From positions 1 through 32,026 of the forward strand of contig CAKVGS010000023.1 of assembly GCA_934747335.1 (NCBI GenBank): a DNA stretch of 32,026 nucleotides. The letters are read 5' to 3'. A program made the position numbers and the translations under genes. The notes under the pieces are model-generated. The model saw nothing but the letters and a program-made list of their open reading frames with translations. It was not told the origin of the DNA and did no database searches. The first letter of the stretch is position 1. Every line of letters starts with the position of its first letter. Source of the stretch: an uncultured Candidatus Melainabacteria bacterium. GTDB taxonomy: Bacteria > Cyanobacteriota > Vampirovibrionia > Gastranaerophilales > Gastranaerophilaceae. Positions 15,830-25,084 of this stretch are shown in pieces.

Positions 15830-17218
15830 ATGCTTAAATTAAATTGCAAAAACGTTGATTCCGCGGTGATAGGCGAAGAAAACGGTTTAAATTTGTATGA
15901 AAAATTTGAAAACTACAAACAGCAAATTTCTGATATTATTAAGAATTTAAACCAACGTAAAGATAAACCGGGACAATGGCTGCAATGGATGAATTTAGGC
16001 TACAACGAAGAAACCGTTTGGTATGTCAAAGAATTCGCATCAATGGTTGAAGGCAGATTTGATAACATTCTTGTATTGGGAATTGGAGGTTCTGCATTAG
16101 GCGGACTTGCCGTAACAGAAGCTCTTTTAAAACCTTACTGGAATCTTTTAACTCCCGAACAAAGAAATGGTTTACCAAGAATTTTCTTTTTAGATAATAT
16201 TGACCCTGATTCAATGAATGGGCTTTTAGATATTCTTGATTTAAAGAAAACATTAGTTAATGTAATTACAAAATCAGGCTCAACAGCCGAAACAATGTCA
16301 CAGTATATGATAATTAAAGACCGTTTAGAAAAAGAACTTGGGGACAATTACAGAAGAAACATCGTTGCAACAACCGACAAAAAAATGGGAGTTTTAAGAC
16401 AACTTGCAGACCAAGAAGGTTATAAAACCTTTGTAGTTCCTGATGATGTGGGCGGACGTTTTTCTGTATTCTCAGCAGTTGGACTTGTGCCATTTGCTTT
16501 AGTTGGACTTGATATTGATCAAATTATGAATGGTATCAAAGATATGGATTTAGCATTAAAAAACACTGACATCCACCAAAACATTGCAGCTCAGGGTGCA
16601 TTAATTCAGTATCTTTTAGATACCGAGAAAAACAAAAATATTTCTGTTATGATGCCATACTCAAGCAGGCTAAAATATGTATCTGATTGGTATGTACAAC
16701 TTTGGGCAGAATCATTGGGCAAAGAGTACAACAATGCGGGTGAAAAAGTAAATGTAGGCCCGACTCCCGTTAAAGCAGTCGGCGCAACCGATCAGCATTC
16801 ACAAATCCAATTATACAATGAAGGACCTAATAATAAGGTCATTACATTTATTAGAGTTAAAAATTTTGATACAACATTGGAAATTCCTAAAATTTTCGAA
16901 TATACCGGCATTGGATACTTAGGTGGAAAATCAATCAACGATTTAATTAATGCAGAAGCAGATTCGACAAGAGTTGCATTGGCGGATTATTCACGTCCTA
17001 CTATGACAATTTCATTAGAAAAAATTGACGAATACAATGTGGCTCAATTGCTTTATATGTTAGAAGTTCAAACTGCAATTGCAGGTGAATTATATAATAT
17101 AAACACATTTGACCAACCGGGAGTGGAACAAGCTAAGAATTACACTTATGCATTAATGGGTAGAGCAGGTTACGAAGAATCTGCGCATACGCTTCAAGAA
17201 AAAATGGCATCAGTTTAA
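15830..17218 (+). CDS. pgi: Glucose-6-phosphate isomerase
   Basis: The protein has 462 residues from the ATG at 15830, which has AAAGGA six bases upstream; a TTG at 15824 is in frame but overlaps that spacing. It interconverts glucose-6-phosphate and fructose-6-phosphate in the cytoplasm. SIS-domain motifs are GIGGSALGGLA, the phosphate-binding KSGSTAET, and the PGI signatures DDVGGRFSVFSAVGLVPFAL and GPTPVKAVGATDQHSQIQLY. The length matches the shorter bacterial PGI class (about 450 residues). Together with glgC just downstream it links central sugar phosphates to glycogen synthesis. Confidence 0.94.
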   Translation: MLKLNCKNVDSAVIGEENGLNLYEKFENYKQQISDIIKNLNQRKDKPGQWLQWMNLGYNEETVWYVKEFASMVEGRFDNILVLGIGGSALGGLAVTEALLKPYWNLLTPEQRNGLPRIFFLDNIDPDSMNGLLDILDLKKTLVNVITKSGSTAETMSQYMIIKDRLEKELGDNYRRNIVATTDKKMGVLRQLADQEGYKTFVVPDDVGGRFSVFSAVGLVPFALVGLDIDQIMNGIKDMDLALKNTDIHQNIAAQGALIQYLLDTEKNKNISVMMPYSSRLKYVSDWYVQLWAESLGKEYNNAGEKVNVGPTPVKAVGATDQHSQIQLYNEGPNNKVITFIRVKNFDTTLEIPKIFEYTGIGYLGGKSINDLINAEADSTRVALADYSRPTMTISLEKIDEYNVAQLLYMLEVQTAIAGELYNINTFDQPGVEQAKNYTYALMGRAGYEESAHTLQEKMASV

Positions 17219-17221
17219 GCA

Positions 17222-17244
17222 ATAAAAAAAAAAGAACAAAGCAG
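17222..17244 (-). terminator. rnpB 3' T-tract
   Basis: On the minus strand, the 3' strand of P1 (CTGCTTTGTTCT) is followed by a run of ten T residues, which would end the RNase P RNA transcript. Confidence 0.7.
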
Positions 17245-17580
17245 CTCATAAGCCGTGTTCTGTTTCAAGGTAATTATCTATCTGGTATTGGAATTACTTC
17301 CAATCTCAAGCGATTTCTCCAGGCTTGGCGGACACCTTTAAAACACCTGATTCAATCTTGCATCCGACCGGGGTTTAGCTAGCCGATACCTTCCGATATC
17401 GCTGGTGAAGCTCTTAACTCACCGTTGCACCATCGCCTGTGATTAAAAATCCATCGGCAGTATATTTCCTGTGCCACTTTCCACCGGCTCACGCCGTCCG
17501 GAGTTTCTCCGGCAGTCTGTCCTTAGATGCACGGACTTTCCTCACTCTTATCGAGCGCAATTACCCGACTGCTTTGTTCT
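17233..17580 (-). ncRNA. rnpB: RNase P RNA
   Basis: This is the catalytic RNA that removes 5' leaders from tRNA precursors; it is about 348 nt long. On the minus strand it shows the conserved 5' block GAGGAAAGTCCGTGC, the ACAGGAAAT-like segment, GGTGCAACGGTGAGTTAAGAG, the CTAAACCCCGG block and the 3' block ACAGAACACGGCTTATGAG. The ends pair perfectly over 12 bp (AGAACAAAGCAG with CTGCTTTGTTCT, helix P1), which fixes both boundaries to within a few bases. An extended -10 box lies 7 bases before the predicted 5' end and a T-tract follows the 3' end. It is antisense-oriented between pgi and glgC. Confidence 0.93.
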
Positions 17581-17586
17581 TGCTTT

Positions 17587-17595
17587 ATTATAACA
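17587..17595 (-). promoter_or_regulatory. rnpB extended -10 promoter
   Basis: TGTTATAAT on the minus strand places transcription start near 17580, exactly at the first base of helix P1. No clear -35 is seen. Confidence 0.6.
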
Positions 17596-17624
17596 TGAAG
17601 AAAGTTTTTATTTATGATTTTCTA

Positions 17625-17645
17625 CCCTCTCCCTCGGAGAGGGGG
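17625..17645. repeat. REP class A palindrome
   Basis: CCCTCTCC and GGAGAGGG arms are almost contiguous, upstream of the rnpB promoter and of glgC. Confidence 0.7.
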
Positions 17646-17740
17646 CGTATTTCAATATTCTGCCGTCATAATATAAAAAATAAGTGCAATTTTAATTAAA
17701 ATTTGTTAAAATATTACTATAAATATTTAGGAGGGTTTAT

Positions 17741-18976
17741 ATGTCAATAGAAGACGCATTAGTAATGATTTTGGCAGGCGGTGAAGGCAGACGATTATTT
17801 CCTTTAACACAGGATAGAGCAAAACCTGCTGTTCCTTTTGGTGGAAGATACAGAATTATTGACTTTGTTTTAAACAATTTTATCAATTCTGGTTTCTTTA
17901 AAATAAAAGTTTTAACGCAATATAAATCTGACTCTCTAAATAAACATATCTCTAAAGGTTGGGTTTTATCACCATTCTTAAACCAATATGTTGACTTAGT
18001 TCCGGCTCAAATGAGAACCGGAGGAGCTTGGTATCAGGGGACTGCGGATGCTGTTTACCAAAATATCTTCCATATTTACGACGAAGAACCAGATTACGTT
18101 TGCGTTTTTGGTGGTGACCATATTTATAAAATGGATGTCGGTCAAATGCTTGATTTTCATAAAAATAAAAATGCAGATTTAACAATTTCTGCAATTCCAA
18201 TCCCGATTGAAGAAGCACACGAATTTGGCATTATTGAGGTTGATGAGAATTGGCGTTTGACGGGTTTTGTTGAAAAGCCTCAAACACCTCCAAAAGCTAT
18301 GCCAAACAATCCTAATATGTGCTTAGCGTCAATGGGTAATTATATTTTTAATAAACAAATTCTTGTTAATGCTTTAGAAGAAGATTCTAAAATCGAAGGT
18401 TCAAACCATGATTTTGGCAAGAATGTTATTCCAATGCTTTTAAATCAAGGTAAAAATATTTTTATTTATAATTTTCATGAAAATCATTTTCCGGGCATTA
18501 CGGAAAAAGAAAAAGGCTACTGGCGTGATGTCGGATGTATTGACGCTTATTGGCAAGCTAACATGGATTTATTGGATTATGAACCTGAATTGAATTTGTA
18601 TTCAAAAGAATGGCCAATCAGAACATTTAATTATAATTACCCTCCGGCAAAGTTCATTTGGCAACAAGGCGATAGAGTCGGTATGGCAACAAACTCTATG
18701 GTTTCAGAAGGTTGTATTGTTTCCGGCGGTATGCTTTCAAGGTGCGTACTTTCACCAAAAGTGAAAATTAACAGCTACTCTCAAGTTTCTGACAGCATAT
18801 TAATGGAAAACGTAAACATCGGAAGATATTCTGAAATAAGAAAAGCCATTATTGATAAAAATGTTGATGTTCCACCTTATACAAAAATTGGCGTAGACAG
18901 AGAAGAAGACCTAAAACGAGGATTCTACGTTTCAGAAGGCGGAGTAACGGTTGTTCCGAAAAACGCAAGATTATAA
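17741..18976 (+). CDS. glgC: Glucose-1-phosphate adenylyltransferase (ADP-glucose pyrophosphorylase)
   Basis: At 411 residues this has the GlgC length. The nucleotidyltransferase start ILAGGEGRRLFPLTQDRAKP (residues 10-29) continues into PAVPFGGRYRIIDF. Further family motifs are GTADAVYQN, CVFGGDHIYKMD, the EFGIIEVDE and GFVEKP pair, and YWRDVGCIDAYWQANMDLL. A left-handed helix tail of hexapeptide type follows (SYSQVSDSILMENVNIGRY). It makes ADP-glucose for glycogen synthesis and is the usual control point of that pathway. The ribosome site AGGAGGG is very strong. The origin of its transcript, between the rnpB promoter and a REP, is not certain. Confidence 0.95.
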   Translation: MSIEDALVMILAGGEGRRLFPLTQDRAKPAVPFGGRYRIIDFVLNNFINSGFFKIKVLTQYKSDSLNKHISKGWVLSPFLNQYVDLVPAQMRTGGAWYQGTADAVYQNIFHIYDEEPDYVCVFGGDHIYKMDVGQMLDFHKNKNADLTISAIPIPIEEAHEFGIIEVDENWRLTGFVEKPQTPPKAMPNNPNMCLASMGNYIFNKQILVNALEEDSKIEGSNHDFGKNVIPMLLNQGKNIFIYNFHENHFPGITEKEKGYWRDVGCIDAYWQANMDLLDYEPELNLYSKEWPIRTFNYNYPPAKFIWQQGDRVGMATNSMVSEGCIVSGGMLSRCVLSPKVKINSYSQVSDSILMENVNIGRYSEIRKAIIDKNVDVPPYTKIGVDREEDLKRGFYVSEGGVTVVPKNARL

Positions 18977-19082
18977 AAAAGTTCTAATAATATAAAATAT
19001 CCTCTATTTAAACGATTTGTTTTATTTAGAAAATTGTTATGGTATATGTGTAGAGAACTCTAGTAAGAAGGAAAGGAATAGT

Positions 19083-19694
19083 ATGGCAAAAATTGATAAG
19101 GTATCAGGTTTTAACCTAGGTCAAAAAATCGCTAACCCTTTCAAAACATCACGTAGTATGTCTACCCCAAATCCATTCAAGTACTCTAACTTTGAGGGCA
19201 ACACATTACCATTCGCTGATGTATTTGAAGGATTTGAAAACAAAAACGTAAGCAAAATGAGAATGATTTCATCTTCTGTAATGGGAAGTATGACTAAATT
19301 CCGTTCAAGCATTACTGAACCAATTGTTAATTTCGTTAATAGAATTGGTGCAGGTATTTCTAACGCTTGGGATTACGCTAAAAATACGACTGTAACCGAT
19401 TCAGTTAAAGACTTAGGCAAAGGTATTTCTAATTCTATTTCTGAAATGGGTAAAAACATTTCCGAAAAAATGCCTTCATTCAATATGCCTACAATAAATA
19501 TGCCATCTTTGCATATTAGCTCAAACATTTCAGGCATTGGCAAAAACTTAACTGACAAGTGGTCTAATATGATTAGTAAAATCAATATTCCGCACCACGA
19601 CAAAATTTCATCAGATATGCCTGTATGTGAATTGAGATCTATGTGGGAAAACATAAATGCAGAAGCTGCAAACAAAGAAAGCATGGTGGCATAA
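19083..19694 (+). CDS. Lineage-specific protein with NMP-rich amphipathic segment
   Basis: This 203-residue protein starts at the ATG at 19083, where GAAAGGAA gives a good ribosome site; the frame is open further upstream without one. It has no signal peptide or clear membrane span. The middle is a long polar-amphipathic stretch with spaced repeats (SISEMGKNISEKMPSFNMP, INMPSLHISSNISGIGKNL). Serine, asparagine and methionine are unusually frequent. I recognise no family. It overlaps the next gene by one base (TAATG), so the two are co-translated. The pattern would suit a structural or membrane-surface-binding protein, which is speculation. Confidence 0.65.
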   Translation: MAKIDKVSGFNLGQKIANPFKTSRSMSTPNPFKYSNFEGNTLPFADVFEGFENKNVSKMRMISSSVMGSMTKFRSSITEPIVNFVNRIGAGISNAWDYAKNTTVTDSVKDLGKGISNSISEMGKNISEKMPSFNMPTINMPSLHISSNISGIGKNLTDKWSNMISKINIPHHDKISSDMPVCELRSMWENINAEAANKESMVA

Positions 19695-20050
19695 TGAATA
19701 AAAAAGTTGCTGAAATTATTGATGCTCTTGCAGCTCACCAAGACAACGCTTCTATTGGCGTTTTAGAAGAATTAGGAACAAATTCTCCTGATAACGAAGT
19801 TAGAGAATACACTTCTCGCGCTTTGGTTAAGAAAAATATTCACGATTCATTAAAAGTTGTTATTATCAACCAAGGTAAAGGTATCAATGACCTTTCTCCT
19901 TCAGTTGCTATGAGTACAATTAATGAAATTTTGTCACTAAAAGATAAATCTGAAGTTATCAGAATTTTAGATGACACAATTAACATGCACTCTGATGAGT
20001 CTGTTAAAGAAAATGCTCGTTCTGTAAAATCATTACTTGCACTAAGCTAA
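19694..20050 (+). CDS. Small HEAT-repeat-like helical protein
   Basis: This 118-residue, probably all-helical protein has repeating units of about 35 residues with the HEAT-like pattern (GVLEELGTNSPDNEVREYT, then IRILDDTINMHSDESVKEN). Such repeats usually mediate protein-protein contacts. Its ATG overlaps the stop of the preceding gene, and a strong terminator follows, so the two genes form a closed two-gene operon. The function is unknown; it could act as partner or chaperone of the upstream product. Confidence 0.65.
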   Translation: MNKKVAEIIDALAAHQDNASIGVLEELGTNSPDNEVREYTSRALVKKNIHDSLKVVIINQGKGINDLSPSVAMSTINEILSLKDKSEVIRILDDTINMHSDESVKENARSVKSLLALS

Positions 20051-20068
20051 TATGAATAACTTATAAAA

Positions 20069-20100
20069 AAAGAGCCTTGGATAAAAATCCAAGGCTCTTT
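20069..20100. terminator. Rho-independent terminator
   Basis: A perfect 14-bp stem (AAAGAGCCTTGGAT / ATCCAAGGCTCTTT) with a 4-base loop, 18 bases after the HEAT-like gene. Confidence 0.85.
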
Positions 20101-20119
20101 CTTTATGTGTATTTTTTAA

Positions 20120-20159
20120 GTTATTGGAATGTTATGCACGCCCGAAAAATCCAATACAA
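20120..20159. repeat. 40-bp interspersed motif, copy 2
   Basis: Matches 15442-15481 at 36 of 40 positions (GTTATTGGAATGTTATGCAC...). It is an isolated copy without the surrounding 256-bp palindrome. Confidence 0.6.
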
Positions 20160-20190
20160 AGAACAAACCCGCACTTTTACACGTCGCTAA

Positions 20191-20228
20191 AAAGCGGCGT
20201 CTTGTTCAGAATGAACAAGACGCCGTTT
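20191..20228 (-). terminator. Terminator of the autotransporter gene
   Basis: A 14-bp perfect core stem (CGGCGTCTTGTTCA / TGAACAAGACGCCG) with a 3-base loop, followed on the minus strand by CTTTTT, 20 bases past the autotransporter stop. Confidence 0.85.
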
Positions 20229-20248
20229 GTAATTACTTTTTTAATTAA

Positions 20249-23200
20249 CTATTTACCCAACTTGATATTCAAACCTAATTGGAAACCAACACCCGTTCTG
20301 CCAACATTTCTGAATACGGTTTGGAAGTAACCTGCGAATCTATCGCTAAAGCGTTTTGTAAATCCAAATCCGTATTGAATATATCCTCTATCCATATACA
20401 AATGAGGAAGGCTTACATTTCCGGCTCTACCATCAACCGCGCCATTCAAATTATACATATACTGTAACGTTGCATAAATACTGAATGTTTCTTTTTCCCA
20501 AATCAAATTTAACCCTGGTGCTAAATTAATACCATTTAATGTTCCTGACATCATACCCATTTGACCAAAATCTGAATGCCAATTTTGTTGTCCAAAGAAG
20601 TTATAAGCAAGCATTAAGTTAGGTTGTAACACCCAATCTCTATGTAAACGTAAGTTATATGCACCCTTTGCAGAAGCACCGGCAAAATAATTGAATGTAT
20701 TATCAGTGTGTCCTGCTATATCCATGCTATTTTGATAAACACCGCCATATACCAAACCACCTAAAACAAAGTTATTCTTGTACCAAGTTCCCAAGAAACC
20801 TGCTTGTCCACCGTTTTGATATGCACCCATGCCTGCAAAATATTGGTGTGCGCCATTATAACCAATATAAGCCGTTGGCATAAATTTCCAACCGTTTCTT
20901 AAATTTTTCAAACCAAAATCAGCACCGATAATTGTACCATAAGCGTTATTACCAACTCGGCTCAAACCTTGTGACATTTGCAATGTTTCAAATGTTCCAT
21001 ACATTCTGTACCAAAGTCCGCCATCTTTTTTAGAATACTGATATGGTGCGTAAACAGGATTTGCAGCAGCAAGTCTGTTGATCATTGTACCATTATCCGC
21101 CAAATCATCATCCTTAAAACTTGGTAAAAGCATTGAATGATTAAACAACATATCGTCTATTGCAAGTTGGTTCATATATTGAGCCAATGTTGTTACTTGA
21201 CCTCTATATACTTGCGGATTAAATCTCGTTAAATTTAATTCATAATTACCTGTCATTCCTCCGTGATTATTTAACTGATACCAACCAATCGGAGTGAAAA
21301 CTTCTTTCTTAGTCGCAGTTAGCTGAATATTTGGAGAAATATTGTTGAACTTAAAGACATTATCCAGTTTTAAATCTCTATCAATCGGCGCTTGCCATCC
21401 GAAAATATCACCCGCTAAAGTCCAATCTTCAATATTTATTGTACCATTGCCTACAAGGTTATCACCAACAAATCGGTCTGTTCCGTGTTCACCTTGAGCA
21501 TTACTTCTGCCTAAAACGTCAATAGTAAAATTATTTGTACCATTAACATTAATATCTGTGATATTATAATCTGCCATTCCGCTGTTCATAGCACCAAATC
21601 TACTACCATCAGCCATTGTCATACTTTCTAAGAATGTGTTAGCAGTTCCGTTTGCCTCTGACGTTACCAAAAATTGAGAAGTGCTGTCGAGATTCAAAAT
21701 ACCGCCGGTTACAGCAGAAGAGTCACCCAACTTCAAAGTAGAATTATTTAAATTCAAAATACCGCCACTTTGTGAATAATAAGCTTGATTACCATCCTTT
21801 TGAGTAGAACTGTTACCCGTCGCTAATGTATAATCTTGAAGATTAAGCGTTCCATCTTGAAGAAGTTGAATGTCACCGTTTTCGATATCTTTTGTATTGT
21901 CATCCAAATTCACGGTAGAATTATTTCCGACAACAAGCAAACCACCATGAGCGATATTTAAATTAGCGGTCTTATCAACTAGTATATTACTCATTGAAAG
22001 AGTAGAATTTGAAACACCGTCACCAACATTCAAATTACCAACAAATTTTGTATCATTTATTTGTGATGTTATTGTATTAGCAATCAAATTACCGCTTGCA
22101 TCAGCTCTTCCGCCAGCCACATTAATCGTGCCGTTTAAATCTCCGGTTTGATTTGATAAATCTAAATCCGAACTGTTTAAAATATTTACAATTCCATTCG
22201 TATTATTTAAACTAATTAAATTCAATTTAGCGCCATTTGTAGCAGTTAATCTTCCTGTATTTGCAACTATTGCATCTTGAACTAAACCACCATTTGTTAT
22301 AAAACTTCCTGAATTTTCAAGTTCTGCACTTACATCGCTGAATTTAACAGTACCACTATTATTGACAGTACCTTTATTTACAAATTTTGCGCCATTTGCA
22401 CTAACATCAATTACAGAATTTCTTTCATTGACAATATTTGCACCTGCATTATTAGTAAGAACTTTATTTACAGTTATTGTACCTGAATTCTTATTTGTAA
22501 TATTTTTGTTGTTAATTAATTCGTTAGCGACACTAATAGTGTTTGAATTTATCACCGAACCTGTATTTGTTAAATCTTTTGTAATATCAAGCACTCCCGA
22601 ATTTGTAAAATTGCCTGAAACGTTCATTATCGCTTGTGAAATATTACCTGAATTTGTACCATTTGCAACATTTAATTCTGAATCAACCCCGCCGGTAATA
22701 TCCGCTGAATTTGTAAAACTACCGATTGAAGTTATTTTCTTATCGTTTATAAAATTCCCGCTAATCGTAATATCTTTTTGAGAAATTTCTCCGGAATTGC
22801 TTCCTCCCGCAGTCGTTAAATTACCATTACCAGAAATCGTTCCTTTATTATCAAGTGAATTATTAGCTTTTATATTACTATTATTGATAATTTGTTTTTG
22901 TAAATCATTTTGAATTGTATCAGCAATAATGTTACCACTATTATTCAAAGTTCCTTTGTTTATAATTTCAGAAATCGGAGTTTGTTCATTACCAATGTTT
23001 CCCGAATTTTCAAAAGAGCCTGATGCCAAGGTTAAATTAGTTTGTAAAATATTTCCCTTATTTGAACCACCATTTAATGTTAGATTTCCTGTTCCGTCAA
23101 TCGTCTTGCCGTCTGCCAACGAAAAATCGGAATTATTTATCTCTAACTCGCCATTATTGGTATAATTACCTTCAATATAAATAGAACCGCCGCTAATTGA

Positions 23201-23995
23201 ACCCGTATTAGTTCCACCGCTCATTGTTAATTTTGAATCAGCGCCAACATTTGTAAAAGTACCACTATTATTAAACTTTCCTGCTGTTATTTGACCTTCA
23301 TTAGTAAATGTTAAATTTCCTGTCTGATTTATTATTGCTTGGCTTATATTACCTTGATTTTTGCCTTGTTCAAAACTTAAGGTTCCTTTGTCACCGATTA
23401 TACTTGCACCGACTGCATTGTTTAAAGCATCTGTAACCACAGTACCATCATTTTTAATTTGTCCAACATTGGTCATTGTATTATTTATAGTAATAGTAGC
23501 ATCTTTCTCATTTGTTAAAACACCGTTGTTTTTTATTACATTTGAAACTATTGAACCGCTGTTTGTAAACCCTAAACCGTTTAAGGGATTTCCACTTATA
23601 TTTATTGTACCTTGTGTTATGTTACCTGTATTAGAACCATTCTTTACATTTAAAGAACCGGTAACACCACTAATTGTATCACTATTTATAAGAGTGTTGC
23701 CGTTCAATATCCCTATGTTTTCTATTTGTCCGTCGTTTTGAAGAGTTCCATTAACAGACAATTCACCGGCATTATTAACAATATTTTCATTTGTTAAATT
23801 ATCATTTACAATATATCCACCACTATTCTCTATTTTCAGTTGCCCATTGGGTTTAACCACAGATACATTATCAACAGTATCATCTGCTGAAATAATCGTC
23901 TCTGTATCAATGGTTGTATCTGCAAAAACCGCACATACAGATACAGAGCCAATAATAGCCGCGGCACATAATAGTGTCTTAAACCTTTTTCTCAT
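20249..23995 (-). CDS. Type V autotransporter with long asparagine/glycine-rich passenger
   Basis: This 1248-residue protein begins with a classical signal peptide (MRKRFKTLLCAAAIIGSVS, cleavage probably after AVFA). About 900 residues of passenger follow, made of short imperfect repeats of the type NSGNISQ-x-x-NVSGNFTN / GTLNNSGNI, expected to fold as a right-handed beta-helix. The last 270 or so residues have the alternating, aromatic-rich pattern of an autotransporter outer-membrane barrel (DGGLWYRMYGTFETLQMS, GYIQYGFGFTKRF, VGFQLGLNIKLGK). It is likely a surface adhesin. The chain ends in LGK, without the usual terminal aromatic residue. The ribosome site GGAG lies nine bases before the ATG. 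It is divergent from the sigma gene at 24171. Confidence 0.88.
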   Translation of the reverse strand: MRKRFKTLLCAAAIIGSVSVCAVFADTTIDTETIISADDTVDNVSVVKPNGQLKIENSGGYIVNDNLTNENIVNNAGELSVNGTLQNDGQIENIGILNGNTLINSDTISGVTGSLNVKNGSNTGNITQGTINISGNPLNGLGFTNSGSIVSNVIKNNGVLTNEKDATITINNTMTNVGQIKNDGTVVTDALNNAVGASIIGDKGTLSFEQGKNQGNISQAIINQTGNLTFTNEGQITAGKFNNSGTFTNVGADSKLTMSGGTNTGSISGGSIYIEGNYTNNGELEINNSDFSLADGKTIDGTGNLTLNGGSNKGNILQTNLTLASGSFENSGNIGNEQTPISEIINKGTLNNSGNIIADTIQNDLQKQIINNSNIKANNSLDNKGTISGNGNLTTAGGSNSGEISQKDITISGNFINDKKITSIGSFTNSADITGGVDSELNVANGTNSGNISQAIMNVSGNFTNSGVLDITKDLTNTGSVINSNTISVANELINNKNITNKNSGTITVNKVLTNNAGANIVNERNSVIDVSANGAKFVNKGTVNNSGTVKFSDVSAELENSGSFITNGGLVQDAIVANTGRLTATNGAKLNLISLNNTNGIVNILNSSDLDLSNQTGDLNGTINVAGGRADASGNLIANTITSQINDTKFVGNLNVGDGVSNSTLSMSNILVDKTANLNIAHGGLLVVGNNSTVNLDDNTKDIENGDIQLLQDGTLNLQDYTLATGNSSTQKDGNQAYYSQSGGILNLNNSTLKLGDSSAVTGGILNLDSTSQFLVTSEANGTANTFLESMTMADGSRFGAMNSGMADYNITDINVNGTNNFTIDVLGRSNAQGEHGTDRFVGDNLVGNGTINIEDWTLAGDIFGWQAPIDRDLKLDNVFKFNNISPNIQLTATKKEVFTPIGWYQLNNHGGMTGNYELNLTRFNPQVYRGQVTTLAQYMNQLAIDDMLFNHSMLLPSFKDDDLADNGTMINRLAAANPVYAPYQYSKKDGGLWYRMYGTFETLQMSQGLSRVGNNAYGTIIGADFGLKNLRNGWKFMPTAYIGYNGAHQYFAGMGAYQNGGQAGFLGTWYKNNFVLGGLVYGGVYQNSMDIAGHTDNTFNYFAGASAKGAYNLRLHRDWVLQPNLMLAYNFFGQQNWHSDFGQMGMMSGTLNGINLAPGLNLIWEKETFSIYATLQYMYNLNGAVDGRAGNVSLPHLYMDRGYIQYGFGFTKRFSDRFAGYFQTVFRNVGRTGVGFQLGLNIKLGK

Positions 23996-24170
23996 CTATA
24001 AAAACTCCAAATTTCTTAATTCCGTTTTTATTTTAACAAAAACACATGAGATTTGAAAAGGACTTTAATTACTAAATCTTCAACCATTTTGAATAAATTC
24101 ATCCATATACACGATAGTAATTTTGTTACAAAACGTTACAATAGAATGAGACATGTTTTAGGACAGAGGG

Positions 24171-24989
24171 ATGGAACAAGATATCTCATCATACAATAAA
24201 ATAAAAAAGGTTACGAATGAAGAGTTAGCAGAAATGTGGACTCAGTATTTTGCTGACCATGATAATAAAGAATTGAGAGATGCTTTAATCCTTCAATACA
24301 TTTATCTTACACGCTATGTTGTAGGACGTGTTAAAGTCGCACTTCCACCGACATTTTCTTATGAAGATATTTCAAGCTACGGCGTAGAAGGTTTAATTGA
24401 TGCAGTCGAAAAATTTTCACCTAGAATGGGAGCGAGATTTGAAACCTACGCGCTTGTTCGTATTAGAGGAAATATTATTGACAAAATCCGTTCACAAGAC
24501 TTTTTACCAAGAAGTGTAAGAAGAAAAATCAAAGATGTAAAAGAAGCCCAAGAAGAACTCAAAAAACAATTCGGACGTGCTGCAACCAACACGGAAATTG
24601 CAAACTTTTTGGGAATTGAAAGAGAGAGAGTTGAGCAGTTGCTTTCAGATGATACAACTGTTACTTCAATTTATGACAAAAAGGGTTCATCAGACGGGGA
24701 TATTGAAATCATTGACACAATTCAGGATTCAAACAGTTTAGCTCCGCACGAAGAATTGGAAGAAAAAGATGTTAAGAAGGAGCTTGAAAACGCTTTGAAA
24801 AGATTGCCTGAAAGAGAAAGAACAATTATGGTTCTTTACTACCATGAAAACATGACACTTAAAGAAATCGGTGAAGCAATTAATGTTTCAGAATCAAGAA
24901 TTTCTCAATTGCACGCACAAGCGATTATGAAACTTAAAAACTTGTTAAGCGAAAATCGTTCCGAAAGATTAAAAAGAAGTATTGTTTAG
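24171..24989 (+). CDS. FliA/WhiG-family RNA polymerase sigma factor (sigma-28 type)
   Basis: This 272-residue protein has regions 2 to 4 of a group 3 sigma factor. Region 2 is DISSYGVEGLIDAVEKFSP and FETYALVRIRGNIIDKIRSQ; a region 3 helix set is FLPRSVRRKIKDVKEAQEEL. Region 4 is LPERERTIMVLYYHENMTLKE and VSESRISQLHAQAIMKLK. The SQDFLPRSVRR segment is characteristic of FliA, WhiG and SigF-type factors. No flagellar gene is in the window, so the regulon could be motility, stress or surface functions. AGGA seven bases before the ATG supports the start. A possible -10 TACAAT is at 24137-24142. Confidence 0.85.
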   Translation: MEQDISSYNKIKKVTNEELAEMWTQYFADHDNKELRDALILQYIYLTRYVVGRVKVALPPTFSYEDISSYGVEGLIDAVEKFSPRMGARFETYALVRIRGNIIDKIRSQDFLPRSVRRKIKDVKEAQEELKKQFGRAATNTEIANFLGIERERVEQLLSDDTTVTSIYDKKGSSDGDIEIIDTIQDSNSLAPHEELEEKDVKKELENALKRLPERERTIMVLYYHENMTLKEIGEAINVSESRISQLHAQAIMKLKNLLSENRSERLKRSIV

Positions 24990-25028
24990 CAATATTTTGA
25001 ACAAATATGCCTAAACAAAAGTTTATAT

Positions 25029-25063
25029 AAAAAGAGGCGCAACCGATGGCTGCGCCTCTTTTT
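25029..25063. terminator. Bidirectional terminator between sigma gene and rpmA
   Basis: A 13-bp perfect stem (AAAAAGAGGCGCA / TGCGCCTCTTTTT) with A- and T-runs on both sides serves the two convergent transcripts. Confidence 0.85.
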
Positions 25064-25084
25064 ACAACTAAATTTTCTTACAAA

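Noticed and set aside
17439..17699. 86-codon plus-strand open frame starting inside the rnpB region
   Set aside because: It lies mostly over the RNase P RNA, which is firmly identified on the other strand, and its translation has no protein character.
20695..23741. Several plus-strand open frames opposite the autotransporter passenger
   Set aside because: They are shadows of a low-complexity repetitive gene; composition is dictated by the Asn/Gly repeats on the coding strand, and no ribosome sites were seen.
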